A stretch of 64,000 bases of DNA from Vicinamibacterales bacterium (GTDB lineage Bacteria > Acidobacteriota > Vicinamibacteria > Vicinamibacterales > 2-12-FULL-66-21): positions 28,858-92,857 of the forward strand of contig DASXLB010000080.1 in the NCBI GenBank assembly GCA_036496585.1, read 5' to 3'. Numbering within the stretch: the stretch's first letter is position 1; every line of letters starts with the position of its first letter. The position numbers were made by a program, and so were the translations under genes. A model generated the notes under the pieces. It was not told where the DNA came from and searched no databases. It saw nothing but the letters and a program-made list of their open reading frames with translations. Of the stretch, positions 1-9,703 are shown piece after piece.

Positions 1-417
1 CGCTGTGAGCCGGCGCTTCGCGACCGCTTCGCCGCCGCCCGCCTGATCGCCCGTCCCGCCGTGCTCGGCCCGCTCGCCGTTGACGCGCCGCAGGCCGGCA
101 TGGACGGCCTGGTGCTCGCCGGAGACGCCGCCGGCTTCATCGATCCGATCACCGGGGACGGCCTCCGCTTCGCCGTGCGTGGCGGCGAGCTGGCGGCCGA
201 GGCGCTGCTCGCGGCCCTCGCCGGCCGGCTGGCCCGACCGCATGTCGCCCTGCGGCGCGCCCGGCGTCGCGAGTTCGGCGGGAAGTGGCGCTTCAACCGC
301 CTGATTCGCCGTGTGGTCGCGAGCGGCGCGACGGTGGAGGCCGCCGGTCTCATCGCCGCCGCCGCGCCGTGGGCGTTGCGGCGCGCAATCGGGTTCGCGG
401 GCGACGTGCCGGCATGA
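1..417 (+). CDS. FAD-dependent oxidoreductase, C-terminal part (5' end outside window)
   Basis: The reading frame is open from the first base, so the start lies upstream and only the last 138 residues are visible. They contain GDAAGFIDPITGDGLRFAV, the FAD ribose/pyrophosphate-contacting GDAAG motif of the geranylgeranyl-reductase / aromatic hydroxylase flavoprotein superfamily. The stop codon overlaps the ATG of the following ICMT-type methyltransferase (ATGA), so the two are translationally coupled. A flavoprotein next to an ICMT-family methyltransferase is the arrangement of phenolic-lipid tailoring genes (SrsC/SrsB beside a type III polyketide synthase), but the synthase would lie outside this window. 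The substrate cannot be read from this fragment. Confidence 0.8.
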   Translation, partial: RCEPALRDRFAAARLIARPAVLGPLAVDAPQAGMDGLVLAGDAAGFIDPITGDGLRFAVRGGELAAEALLAALAGRLARPHVALRRARRREFGGKWRFNRLIRRVVASGATVEAAGLIAAAAPWALRRAIGFAGDVPA

Positions 418-920
418 CGGCCGCCGTCCCGGCCCTCGCCGCAATCACCTTCGGCACGATGCTCGGCGAGACGTCGCTCTCGTCGCGGCACGCCCGGGCG
501 CTGCGCGCGCGCGGCGCCGTCGAGCCCGCCGGCGACGTCTACCGCGCGATGGCCTTGGCGTATCCCGGCGCGTTCGCGGCAATCTTCGTCGAAGGCCTCC
601 TGCGCGGGAGCGCGGTCGACGGATGGTTCACCGCGGGTCTCGGACTGTTGGTGGCGGCCAAGGCGCTCAAGTACTGGGCGATCGCGACGCTCGGCGAACG
701 CTGGACGTTCCGGGTGCTGGTGCCGCCACGTTCCACGGCGACCAGCGCCGGACCCTACCGCTGGCTCACGCATCCCAACTACCTCGCCGTCGTCGGTGAG
801 CTGGCCGGCGCCGGCGTTGCGGCCCACGCGCCAATCGCAGGCGTGGCGGCGGTGGTCGGATTCGGGCTGCTGATCCGACGCCGCATCGCGATCGAGGACA
901 TCGCGCTCGCGCAGCGATAG
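414..920 (+). CDS. isoprenylcysteine carboxyl methyltransferase (ICMT)-family membrane methyltransferase
   Basis: This 168-residue polytopic protein has several hydrophobic helices and the motif GPYRWLTHPNYLAVVGEL near residues 117-134. That corresponds to the GPYrxxRHPxY cofactor (S-adenosylmethionine) signature of the ICMT/PEMT-like family. I chose the ATG at 414 because it overlaps the stop of the upstream flavoprotein gene as ATGA; a longer in-frame reading exists but runs through that gene. Bacterial members O-methylate phenolic lipids or pyrones made by type III polyketide synthases (BpsB, SrsB). The flavoprotein partner supports that role here, but the assignment is inference. Its TAG stop at 918-920 is also the first half of a -10 hexamer for the next gene. 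Confidence 0.8.
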   Translation: MTAAVPALAAITFGTMLGETSLSSRHARALRARGAVEPAGDVYRAMALAYPGAFAAIFVEGLLRGSAVDGWFTAGLGLLVAAKALKYWAIATLGERWTFRVLVPPRSTATSAGPYRWLTHPNYLAVVGELAGAGVAAHAPIAGVAAVVGFGLLIRRRIAIEDIALAQR

Positions 921-923
921 AAT
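918..923 (+). promoter_or_regulatory. candidate -10 element (TAGAAT) for the PIG-V-like gene
   Basis: TAGAAT ends 7 bp before the GTG start at 931, and there is no Shine-Dalgarno between them. The first three bases are the stop codon of the preceding gene. The geometry matches the other short-leader promoters in the window. Confidence 0.4.
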
Positions 924-930
924 CCTCGCC

Positions 931-2358
931 GTGAAGCTACCGCTGTGGGTGCGCGCGCTCGACGCCGCGGCCGTGTTCGCCCTTGTGCTGACCGGCACCG
1001 TGTTTCTGTTCGGCGGGTTCGCGATCTATTTCACGCTGTCACCCGTACGGATCCATTCCACGGGCCGCCTGCTGTTCGTCGCTCTGGCGCTGCTGGCGGT
1101 TCGCCACGCGGCACATCCGGCCATGCCGCTGCACCGGCGCTTGTCCGGCTGGCTGCGCGGCAGCCACGAGCGGCCGGCGCTCAACGCGGCGGCGTTCGGC
1201 CTCTCGTCACGGGTGGCCGTCCTGTTCGTCGCCTACATGGCGGTGGTGACGATCGGCGTCAATGTTGCGACGACGGGTTTCGTGGTGTCGCGCGACAAGC
1301 TCTCGAACCTGCCGGCGCGCTTCGACGCCGGGTGGTACGGCGGCATCGCGCTCGACGGCTACTACTTCGGCGGCGACTTCAAGCACCAGCAGAACATCGC
1401 CTTCTTTCCGGCCTTTCCGATGCTGATGCGCGCCGTCGGCTATCCGATCGGGGCGTTCGGTCCGGGCATGCCGCCCGAGAAGCGGATGGTGCGGCTGCTC
1501 TGGGGGGGCGTCTTCATCTCGCTCGCCGCGTTTGGCTGGGCCTCGGCCTACCTGTGGCGCCTGACGCGCGACATCGCCGGAGAGGCGAGCGCAACCGGCG
1601 CGGTCGCGCTGCTCGCCGCGTATCCTTTTTCGCTGTACTTCAGCGCTCCTTATACGGAGGCGTTGTTCCTGCTGGGCGCGGTCGCGGCGGTCTTCCATTT
1701 CCGGCGCGACCAATGGGTCGTGGCCGGGCTGTGGGGGGCGCTGGTCGGCCTCACCCGGCCAAACGGCTGCTTCCTGAGTGTCGTACTCGCCGCCATCCTG
1801 GCCGAGCGTCTCTGGCGCGACCGCCACACTTCCACATCTCCACATCTCCACATTTTAAAAATTTTCAAATCCCTCGCCTCCGCCGCGATGCCGGGCCTCG
1901 GCATGCTGGCCTACAGCGCGTACGTGCATCAGGTAACCGGCCGATGGTTCGGGTGGGCGCGGCTGCACGAAGCGGCCTGGGGACGCGCCTATGAGGGGCT
2001 CGCACCGGTGGAGCGGGCGTATGGCTGGATCACCGACGAAGGGCTGTTCCACGTGATTGAGGGGGTTCCGTACGACACGCTGAACAGCCTCGGTCTGGTG
2101 TTCGCGCTGCTGATGCTGTGGCCGGTGCTGAAGCGGCTGGGGCCGGCGCTGGCGCTCTTCATCGTCATCAACGCGGTGCCGCCGATGCTGGCCGGCGGCG
2201 TGCTGTCGATCGGGCGGCTCTCGTCGACGCTCTTTCCCGCGTTCATCGCCCTCGCGGCGATGTCGTCGCCGCGAATGACGCAGGCGCTCATCACAGCCTT
2301 CGCCATCGGACAGGGGCTGGCGGTGGCGATCTTCTTCACCTGGCGCCCGCTGTTCTGA
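931..2358 (+). CDS. PIG-V-like (mannosyltransferase family) integral membrane glycosyltransferase
   Basis: A 475-residue protein with about ten hydrophobic segments. The stretch around residues 128-160 (RFDAGWYGGIALDGYY, then IAFFPAFPML) matches the luminal WD-WY...GY...FFPxxP signature of PIG-V/GPI mannosyltransferase II relatives, which use polyprenyl-phosphate sugars. It is probably a periplasm-facing GT-C transferase acting on a lipid- or protein-linked acceptor that cannot be named from sequence. GTG start, no Shine-Dalgarno, -10 hexamer 7 bp upstream. Between residues about 299 and 313 the gene reads through an AT-rich TTCCACAT/CTCCACAT repeat, giving the atypical HTSTSPHLHILKIFK in a loop between helices. 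Confidence 0.75.
   Translation: MKLPLWVRALDAAAVFALVLTGTVFLFGGFAIYFTLSPVRIHSTGRLLFVALALLAVRHAAHPAMPLHRRLSGWLRGSHERPALNAAAFGLSSRVAVLFVAYMAVVTIGVNVATTGFVVSRDKLSNLPARFDAGWYGGIALDGYYFGGDFKHQQNIAFFPAFPMLMRAVGYPIGAFGPGMPPEKRMVRLLWGGVFISLAAFGWASAYLWRLTRDIAGEASATGAVALLAAYPFSLYFSAPYTEALFLLGAVAAVFHFRRDQWVVAGLWGALVGLTRPNGCFLSVVLAAILAERLWRDRHTSTSPHLHILKIFKSLASAAMPGLGMLAYSAYVHQVTGRWFGWARLHEAAWGRAYEGLAPVERAYGWITDEGLFHVIEGVPYDTLNSLGLVFALLMLWPVLKRLGPALALFIVINAVPPMLAGGVLSIGRLSSTLFPAFIALAAMSSPRMTQALITAFAIGQGLAVAIFFTWRPLF
1824..1870. repeat. AT-rich CTCCACAT tandem repeat inside a coding region
   Basis: Three successive units of the form [T/C]TCCACAT, then an oligo-A/T tract (TTTTAAAAATTTT), stand out in an otherwise very GC-rich gene. 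The same unit builds the hairpin at 32589-32652. The repeat is in frame, so the host gene stays open. Confidence 0.65.
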
Positions 2359-2485
2359 CACCACCGGCACGCCGCGCGCGTCCTCCGCACGGAGAGTGTC
2401 GTGCTGACGGCAGACTGGCCGGCGGCGTCGGCCGTCTAATCGGCATGGTGTCGCTCGACGGTCCGAGTGGCTGTCTTGGCGGCAC

Positions 2486-2491
2486 TATAAT
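2486..2491 (+). promoter_or_regulatory. candidate -10 element (TATAAT) for the TPR metalloprotease gene
   Basis: A perfect TATAAT lies 11 bp before the ATG at 2503 in the 144-bp intergenic stretch 2359-2502. No convincing -35 and no Shine-Dalgarno were seen. Nothing else was recognised in that intergenic stretch. Confidence 0.5.
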
Positions 2492-2502
2492 CGACCGATT
2501 CC

Positions 2503-5034
2503 ATGCTGCGGTTGTCCCATCCGGCCCGCCTCTTCGTCGTCATCGCGCTGGCGGTGTGCTGTGCTTCGACCGGCTCGTCCGTACGTGGCGCGCAGGGGAC
2601 GCCGGCCCCGACCGATTTCCGCAGCGCGGCGGCGGCGGCGATCGCGCATGGCAAACGCGCCGATGCGGAGCGGATGGCCAACGCGAAGGGCGCGTCCGAT
2701 CCGGCCGCCGCCGTCGTGCTGGCGCAGCTTGCCGTCCACCGCGGCCGTTATAAGGACGCGCTGGCGCTTCTAGAACCTGTGGTGGCGCGCGATCCGGCGG
2801 GCGATGCCGCGCTCGAGCTGGCGACGATCGAGCGCGAGGTCGGTCGGCAGGCGGATGCCAGCACGCTGTTCGCGGCGGTGCTCCGGCAGTCCAGCGGCGC
2901 GTCGGATGCGGCGACCCTGGTGCGCGGTGGCCGTGCGGCAGCGGCGCTGAACCGGCCGCGCGACGCGAACACCCTGTTTCGCGAGGCGGATCGCGCCGGT
3001 GGCGGCGCCGTCCTGGTGCAGCAGGCATGGGGCGAGTTGTTCCTCGAGAAGCACCAGGTCGCCGAGGCGCTGAAGTCGTTCCAGTCGGTGCTCGCCGCCG
3101 ATCCTGAATGGGCGCCGGCGCACGCCGGCCTCGCCCGGGTGCTCGAAGACGAGGACTCGACGAAGGCCGCGGCCGCGGCCGACAGAGCGGTGGCGATCGA
3201 CCCGGAGATGGCCGACGCGCGCCTGGTGCTGGCGAGTCTGCATCTCGATGCCGACCAGGAGGCGGATGCCAGGGCCGAAATCGACAAGGTGCTGGCGGTC
3301 AATCCCGGTCATCCGCACGCGCACGCGCTGCGCGCGGCGATCGCCTATGTCAAGGACGACACCGGTACCTTCGAGCGCGAGATGGCGGCGGCGCTCGCGA
3401 CCGACCCGGTCTACGGTGAGGGCTACCGGCTGGCCGGTGAGCTGGCGGCCGCGCACTACCGATTCGAGGAGGCGGTGGCACTCGCGCAAAAGGCGGTGGC
3501 GCTCGATCCCTCGAACTCGCGCGCCGCAGCGGATCTGGGCATGCACCTGCTGCGCACGGGCGACGAGGCTGCGGCGCGGCAGACGCTCGAGCGCTCGTTT
3601 CGCGCCGACCCGTTCGACGTCGTCACCTTCAACCTGCTGCAGATGCTCGACAAGCTCGACAAGTTCGCGGTCGAGCGCGACGGCGACATGGTCTTCAAGA
3701 TGGCGCCGAGCGAAGCGCCGGTGCTCCGTGAATACGCGGTGCCGCTGGCGAAGGACGCGATCGCGACGCTCTCGGCCCGCTACGGCTTCACGCCGACCGG
3801 CCCGATTTTCATCGAGATCTTCCCGGACCACGACGATTTTGCGGTGCGCAATCTCGGCCTGCCCGGGATGATCGGCGCGCTCGGCGCCTGCTTCGGCCAT
3901 GTGGTCACGATGGATTCCCCCAACGCGCGGTCGCGCCCAGGGGAGTTCAGCTGGGAAGCGACGCTCTGGCACGAACTGGCGCACGTCATCACCATCCAGA
4001 TGTCCAAGCAGCGGATTCCCCGCTGGCTCACCGAAGGCATCTCCGTCTACGAGGAAGGACGGCAGCGTCCCGAATGGGGGCGCGACATGGAGGTGACGTT
4101 TGCGCGCGCGATGGACAAGGGGAAGGTGCTGAAGCTGCGGGAGCTGAACGCCGGATTCACGCGTCCCGAGACGATCTCGCTCGCGTACTACGAAGCGTCG
4201 CTGCTGGTCGATCACATCGTGTCGACGCGCGGACAGCCGGCGCTCAACACGCTCGTGCGCGCCTTCGGCGACGGCGTCGACAGCGACGCGGCGCTGAAAC
4301 GCGCGATCAACGTCGACTTCGACGGCCTGCAGGCGAGCTTCAGCACGTATCTCGAGGATCGCTTCGGCTCGATGCGCCGGGCGCTGCACGACGCCGACAC
4401 GCCGGTCGACGCCCGCTCGCTCGACGCGCTGAAGGCGTCGGCCGCGGCGAAGCCCGAGAGCTACATCGCGCAGCTCGCGCTGGGCGAGGCGCTCGCCAAG
4501 GCAGGCGACGCGTCGGCGTTCGCGCCGCTGCAGCGCGCCTCGGCGCTGGTGCCGAACGCCATCGGCGACGAGAGCCCCCACGCGATCATGGCCGCGCTTG
4601 CCGAGAAGCTGAACGACCGTCCGCGCGCGATGAAGGAGTACGAGGCGCTCATCGCCTCCGACCACACCAACGTCGAGGCGGCGCGTAAGCTGTGGACGCT
4701 CGCCGAGGCCGCCGCCGACGACCGCCTGATGACGCTGTCGGTGACCCGCATCGTGTCGCTGGACCCGTTCGATGCGACCGCCCACACCAGTTGGGGCCGG
4801 ATGGCGTTGAAGAAACGCAACCCGGCCGTCGCGACGCGCGAGTTCCGCGCGGCGCTGCTGACCGGTGCTCCTGACAAGGCCGCCGCGCACTGCGATCTCG
4901 GTGAGAGCTACCTGCTCGCCGGCGACCGCGCCGCCGCGAAGCAGGAAGCGCTGGCGGCGCTCGAGATCGCGCCCAGCTTCGAGCGCGCCCAGGAGCTGCT
5001 CCTCACTGCGGTAGGGGGCCACCCGAGCCACTGA
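2503..5034 (+). CDS. secreted TPR-repeat zinc metalloprotease (MA clan, HELAH motif)
   Basis: This 843-residue protein starts with a signal peptide (hydrophobic LFVVIALAVCCAS, cleavage near residue 30). Residues about 40-390 are tetratricopeptide-like helical repeats. A gluzincin-type domain follows, with HELAH at 490-494 and a downstream Glu at 511 in WLTEGISVYEE, supplying two His and one Glu zinc ligands. More TPR-like repeats fill the C-terminus (about 640-840). It is probably periplasmic or lipid-anchored, and the substrate is unknown. It ends 1 bp before the DUF4159 gene that opens the MoxR operon, so it may belong to that transcript. Its own TATAAT lies just upstream. Confidence 0.8.
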   Translation: MLRLSHPARLFVVIALAVCCASTGSSVRGAQGTPAPTDFRSAAAAAIAHGKRADAERMANAKGASDPAAAVVLAQLAVHRGRYKDALALLEPVVARDPAGDAALELATIEREVGRQADASTLFAAVLRQSSGASDAATLVRGGRAAAALNRPRDANTLFREADRAGGGAVLVQQAWGELFLEKHQVAEALKSFQSVLAADPEWAPAHAGLARVLEDEDSTKAAAAADRAVAIDPEMADARLVLASLHLDADQEADARAEIDKVLAVNPGHPHAHALRAAIAYVKDDTGTFEREMAAALATDPVYGEGYRLAGELAAAHYRFEEAVALAQKAVALDPSNSRAAADLGMHLLRTGDEAAARQTLERSFRADPFDVVTFNLLQMLDKLDKFAVERDGDMVFKMAPSEAPVLREYAVPLAKDAIATLSARYGFTPTGPIFIEIFPDHDDFAVRNLGLPGMIGALGACFGHVVTMDSPNARSRPGEFSWEATLWHELAHVITIQMSKQRIPRWLTEGISVYEEGRQRPEWGRDMEVTFARAMDKGKVLKLRELNAGFTRPETISLAYYEASLLVDHIVSTRGQPALNTLVRAFGDGVDSDAALKRAINVDFDGLQASFSTYLEDRFGSMRRALHDADTPVDARSLDALKASAAAKPESYIAQLALGEALAKAGDASAFAPLQRASALVPNAIGDESPHAIMAALAEKLNDRPRAMKEYEALIASDHTNVEAARKLWTLAEAAADDRLMTLSVTRIVSLDPFDATAHTSWGRMALKKRNPAVATREFRAALLTGAPDKAAAHCDLGESYLLAGDRAAAKQEALAALEIAPSFERAQELLLTAVGGHPSH

Positions 5035-5035
5035 C

Positions 5036-5863
5036 ATGCGGACGCGCGCGTGGGGCGTGGCGGGGCTCGCGCTGCTGGGAGCGGCGTCGTGGCTCGTTGT
5101 ACCTCCGGCGCTCGACCGCTGGATCGGCGGCCCGCTCTTCGCCCAGGCGCCGCCCGTGCCGGCGGCGCCCGATCCGCGGTTTGCCGGATTGCAGTGGGGC
5201 TTCGTCCGGGTTCACTACACGGCGTGGACGTTCCCGCCGCGCCCAGGGGTGAGCCCGTATGACGAGCCCTGGTATATCGACGCGCCGGCGGCCGACTGGA
5301 ATCTCTCGCGCCGGGTGCGCACCGCGACCGCGATCCAGGTCAACGACCCGATCGAGATCCGCCTCCAGGATCCCGACCTCTTCAATCACCCGTGGATCTA
5401 CATCGTGGAGGGAGGCAATCTGCGTCTCAAGGACGCAGAGGTGCCGATCCTGCGCGAGTTCCTGCTGCGGGGCGGCACGCTCACCTTCGACGACTTCCAT
5501 GGACCGATCGAGTGGAGCAACGTCGAAGGCGAGCTCAAGCGCGTGTTCCCCGACCGCCGGATCATCGATCTGCCGAAGGACCATCCGGTGTTCAACTGCT
5601 TCTATCACTTCGAGACGTTCCCGCAGACGCCTGGGCTCGGCTCGTTCCTGATGGGCCGGACCTGGGAAAAGGGCGGCTACGTGGCGCATCTGCGCGCCAT
5701 CGAAGACGACAACGGCCGCGCCATGGTCCTCATCAACTGGAACGTCGACATGGGCGACGGCTGGGAATGGTCGAACGCCTCGGAGTACCCGGGCTATGTG
5801 AAGTACACGGCGCAGGCCTACCGGATGGAAATCAACGAAATCATCTACACGCTGACGCACTGA
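5036..5863 (+). CDS. DUF4159 domain protein, exported
   Basis: 275 residues with an N-terminal signal/anchor (roughly residues 5-28) followed by a DUF4159 domain. Diagnostic segments are PRFAGLQWGFVRVHY and FLLRGGTLTFDDFHG, the latter typical of the glutamine-amidotransferase-like fold of this family. DUF4159 proteins are regular partners of MoxR/DUF58/VWA operons, and the fold resembles the GATase-like domains found in the large VWA proteins downstream. No enzymatic activity is established for the family. Start at 5036, one base after the upstream stop; the MoxR gene follows after 9 bp. Confidence 0.85.
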   Translation: MRTRAWGVAGLALLGAASWLVVPPALDRWIGGPLFAQAPPVPAAPDPRFAGLQWGFVRVHYTAWTFPPRPGVSPYDEPWYIDAPAADWNLSRRVRTATAIQVNDPIEIRLQDPDLFNHPWIYIVEGGNLRLKDAEVPILREFLLRGGTLTFDDFHGPIEWSNVEGELKRVFPDRRIIDLPKDHPVFNCFYHFETFPQTPGLGSFLMGRTWEKGGYVAHLRAIEDDNGRAMVLINWNVDMGDGWEWSNASEYPGYVKYTAQAYRMEINEIIYTLTH

Positions 5864-5872
5864 AGCCCGCCG

Positions 5873-6880
<1,008 letters not shown>

Positions 6881-6886
6881 CCTGTC

Positions 6887-7804
6887 ATGCCCGCGCCAGC
6901 CGCTTCCCGCGACCTCCGCTTTCTCGATCCCGCCGTCATCGCGCGGCTCGGGTCGATGGAGCTCAAGGCGCGAACGATCGTCGAGGGCTTCCTGTCCGGG
7001 CTGCACCGCAGCCCCTACAAGGGGTTCAGCGTCGAGTTCGCGGAGTACCGGCAGTATCTCCCCGGCGACGACCTGTCCAGGCTCGACTGGAAGGTCTACG
7101 CGCGCTCGGATCGGCACTACGTGAAGAGGTTCGAGGAGGAGACGAACCTGGAATGCCATCTCCTGCTCGACGTCAGCGGATCGATGGGCTATCGCGGCGG
7201 CGCAGCGGTCAGCAAGCTCGAGTACGGCTGCATGCTGGCGGCTTCGCTCGCCTATCTCATGAGCCGGCAGCGGGACGCCACCGGGCTGATCCCGTTCGAC
7301 GAGACGATCCGGCCGCGGCTGCCGGCGTCGGCGCGGCCGGGCCACCTCCAGGCGATCCTGCACGCCCTCGACCGGATCGCGCCGGCAGGGCGATCGAACG
7401 TCGGCCGGCCCCTGCACCAGCTCGCCGACACGCTGACCAAGCGCAGCCTGGCGGTGGTCATCTCGGATCTGCTCGACGAGCCCGACCGGATCGTCAGCGG
7501 CCTCGAGCACCTCCGCTACCGCGGCACCGACGTGATCGTCTTCCAGGTCCTCGATCCGCACGAACTCCAGTTTCCGTTTCGCGGCGCCGCCCGCTTCACC
7601 GATGTCGAAACGGCCGACGTGGTGACCGCCGATCCGGCCCAGGTGCGCGGGCCGTATCTCGACGCGATGGACGGGCTGCGCGCGCGGTACGAGAAGGCGC
7701 TGCGCAGCCACGGCATCGACTTCCTCGGGCTCGATACGTCGAAGCCGCTCGATTTCGCGCTGCTCGCGTATCTGGACGCGCGGGGAAAGGGGAAGGGGCG
7801 GTGA
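6887..7804 (+). CDS. DUF58 domain protein (VWA-like MoxR partner)
   Basis: 305 residues. The DUF58 hallmark YLPGDDLSRLDWKVYARSD spans about 57-75, followed by a VWA-like strand with a MIDAS motif DVSGS at 95-99. No signal peptide or membrane segment is evident, so it is cytosolic, matching its expected contact with MoxR. It begins 6 bp after the moxR stop. A 54-bp spacer with GGGCAG units separates it from the next gene, the only sizeable gap in the operon. Confidence 0.9.
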   Translation: MPAPAASRDLRFLDPAVIARLGSMELKARTIVEGFLSGLHRSPYKGFSVEFAEYRQYLPGDDLSRLDWKVYARSDRHYVKRFEEETNLECHLLLDVSGSMGYRGGAAVSKLEYGCMLAASLAYLMSRQRDATGLIPFDETIRPRLPASARPGHLQAILHALDRIAPAGRSNVGRPLHQLADTLTKRSLAVVISDLLDEPDRIVSGLEHLRYRGTDVIVFQVLDPHELQFPFRGAARFTDVETADVVTADPAQVRGPYLDAMDGLRARYEKALRSHGIDFLGLDTSKPLDFALLAYLDARGKGKGR

Positions 7805-7812
7805 GGAACCAT

Positions 7813-7846
7813 GGGCAGTGGGCAGACGGTCGGGAATTGAGGGCAG
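7813..7846. repeat. short GGGCAG-unit spacer inside the MoxR operon
   Basis: GGGCAG occurs at 7813, 7820 and 7841 in the only gap of this otherwise overlapping operon. It looks like a degenerate intergenic repeat, though three hexamers could be chance in such G-rich DNA. Confidence 0.3.
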
Positions 7847-7858
7847 CCACATAGGATC

Positions 7859-9703
7859 GTGTCGTTCCTCACTCCCCTCTATCTGATCGGCGGCGCGCTC
7901 GTGCTGCTGCCCGTCGTGCTGCATCTGCTGCGGCGCGATGTGGCGCCGCCGGTGCCGTTCACCGCCGTGCACCTGCTGCGCGGGACGCCGGTCGCCCGCA
8001 CCCGCCGCCGCCATCTCCGCGACCTGCTGCTGCTCGCGACCCGCGTCGCGGCGCTGCTGCTGCTGGCCGGTTCATTCGCGCGGCCGTACCGCGCCGCGGT
8101 CGCCGCGCCGGCCGGGACGACCGTCGTCGCCGTCGATCGCTCGTTCAGCATGGGGCCGCCGGCGCGGATGGCACGGGCGCGTGAGCTGGCACAGCAGGCG
8201 ATCGACGGCGCCCGCGGCGATCGCGTCGTGGTCGTGGCATTCGACGATCGCGCCGAGGTCGTCTCGGCATCCGGCACCGTCGCCGACGCGCATGCGGCGC
8301 TGGCGTCGATGCAGGCGGGCTACGGCGCCACCGTCTACGCGGCGGCACTCGACAAAGCCGCCGATCTGCTGGTCGACGCCGACGGCGGGCGGCTCGTGAT
8401 TGTGTCGGACCTGCAGCGGAGCGGCTTCGACCAGAGCGGGGCGACGTTGCCGGACGGCATCGATCTCCGCGTGCTCGACGCCGGCGGCGCGACCGCAAAC
8501 CTGTCGGTGTCCAGCGCGACGATCGACCACCGCCGAGTGATCGTGACCGCCCGCAATGGCGGGCCGGCGCCGCGCACCGCCGTGCTCTCGGTCGCCGCCG
8601 ACGGGCGCGATCTGCCGGCGCGCCGGCTCGAGCTGCAAGGGAACGACACCGTCGACGTCGCCTTCGAGGCGCCCGCCGACGTGCGCGCCGTCCGCGCCAG
8701 ACTGAGCGGCGACGCAGCGGATGGGCCGACCGCAGACGACGAGCGCTATGCGGTGGGGGAGAGCCGCTCGCGGCCTCGGATGCTGATCGTGTCGGGCGCG
8801 CCAGGGTCGAAGAACGGCTTCTACCTGTCGCGCGCGCTGCTCGCGGAAGGGGACGAGGGTCCGGACTTCGACGTGCGCAGCGTCAGCGGAGTGGCCTTTT
8901 CGGCGATGAGCGATGCCGACCTGCACAACGACCAGGCGATCGCGCTGCTCTCGACCCGTGGACTTGATCGGCACGCCGGCGAGCGCCTGCGGCATTTCCT
9001 GCAGACGGGCGGCGGCGTCTTCGTGGCGGCCGCCCCGGACGTCGATGCCGCCGTGCTGTCAGTGCTCTTCGACTGGACGCCGCCGCTCGCTTCTGACGAG
9101 GTCGCAGATGCCGGCGTGCTGGCGGCCACCGATCTCCGGCATCCGGTCCTGCGGCCGTTCGCCCAGGTCGCGGCGAATCTCGGACAGATCACGTTCGATC
9201 GCGCGTGGCGGATCGATCCGGGCGCCGGCTGGCAAGTGGCGGCGCGATTCACCAACGGCGACGTCGCGCTCGCCGAACGGACGGGAACGCGCGGCCGGGT
9301 TCTGCTGTTGACCTCGGACGTCGACCGCCGCTGGAACGATTTTCCGCTGCACGCGTCGTTCGTCGCGTTCGCGCAGGAGACCGCACGCTATCTCTCGGCG
9401 CGCGCGCCGGTGCCCGCGACGTTCCTGGTCGCCGACGTGCCGCCCGGGATCGCGGCCAGGCCGGGATTCTACGAGCACGACGCGCGGACCATCGCGGTGA
9501 ACGTCGATCCGCGCGAGAGCCGCATCGAGCGGGTGACGCCGCAGGAATTCCGATCGCTGGTCACCCGTACGGCGGCGCAGGTCCGGCCGCAGGCGGCGCG
9601 GCAGGCGGCCGAGGCCGAGCGTCGGGAGCACTACTGGCAGTACGGCCTGATGCTGATGCTCGCGACGCTCGTCGTCGAGGCGTTCGTGGGGGCGCGCGGA
9701 TGA
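7859..9703 (+). CDS. BatA-like membrane-anchored VWA protein
   Basis: 614 residues. The N-terminus (LTPLYLIGGALVLLPVVLHL) is the BatA/aerotolerance-regulator N-terminal hairpin, with a second helix at about 55-72. A VWA domain follows with MIDAS DRSFS at 93-97, then extended periplasmic domains that include a GATase-like segment, and a final helix (about 595-611). GTG start. The stop overlaps the next gene as ATGA. The predicted role is a membrane platform recognised by MoxR; whether the VWA domain lies inside or outside cannot be settled by eye. Confidence 0.85.
   Translation: MSFLTPLYLIGGALVLLPVVLHLLRRDVAPPVPFTAVHLLRGTPVARTRRRHLRDLLLLATRVAALLLLAGSFARPYRAAVAAPAGTTVVAVDRSFSMGPPARMARARELAQQAIDGARGDRVVVVAFDDRAEVVSASGTVADAHAALASMQAGYGATVYAAALDKAADLLVDADGGRLVIVSDLQRSGFDQSGATLPDGIDLRVLDAGGATANLSVSSATIDHRRVIVTARNGGPAPRTAVLSVAADGRDLPARRLELQGNDTVDVAFEAPADVRAVRARLSGDAADGPTADDERYAVGESRSRPRMLIVSGAPGSKNGFYLSRALLAEGDEGPDFDVRSVSGVAFSAMSDADLHNDQAIALLSTRGLDRHAGERLRHFLQTGGGVFVAAAPDVDAAVLSVLFDWTPPLASDEVADAGVLAATDLRHPVLRPFAQVAANLGQITFDRAWRIDPGAGWQVAARFTNGDVALAERTGTRGRVLLLTSDVDRRWNDFPLHASFVAFAQETARYLSARAPVPATFLVADVPPGIAARPGFYEHDARTIAVNVDPRESRIERVTPQEFRSLVTRTAAQVRPQAARQAAEAERREHYWQYGLMLMLATLVVEAFVGARG

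Noticed and set aside
2770-5037. 755-residue minus-strand frame under the TPR metalloprotease
   Set aside because: Antisense to a gene with signal peptide, TPRs and HELAH; no recognisable domain of its own.
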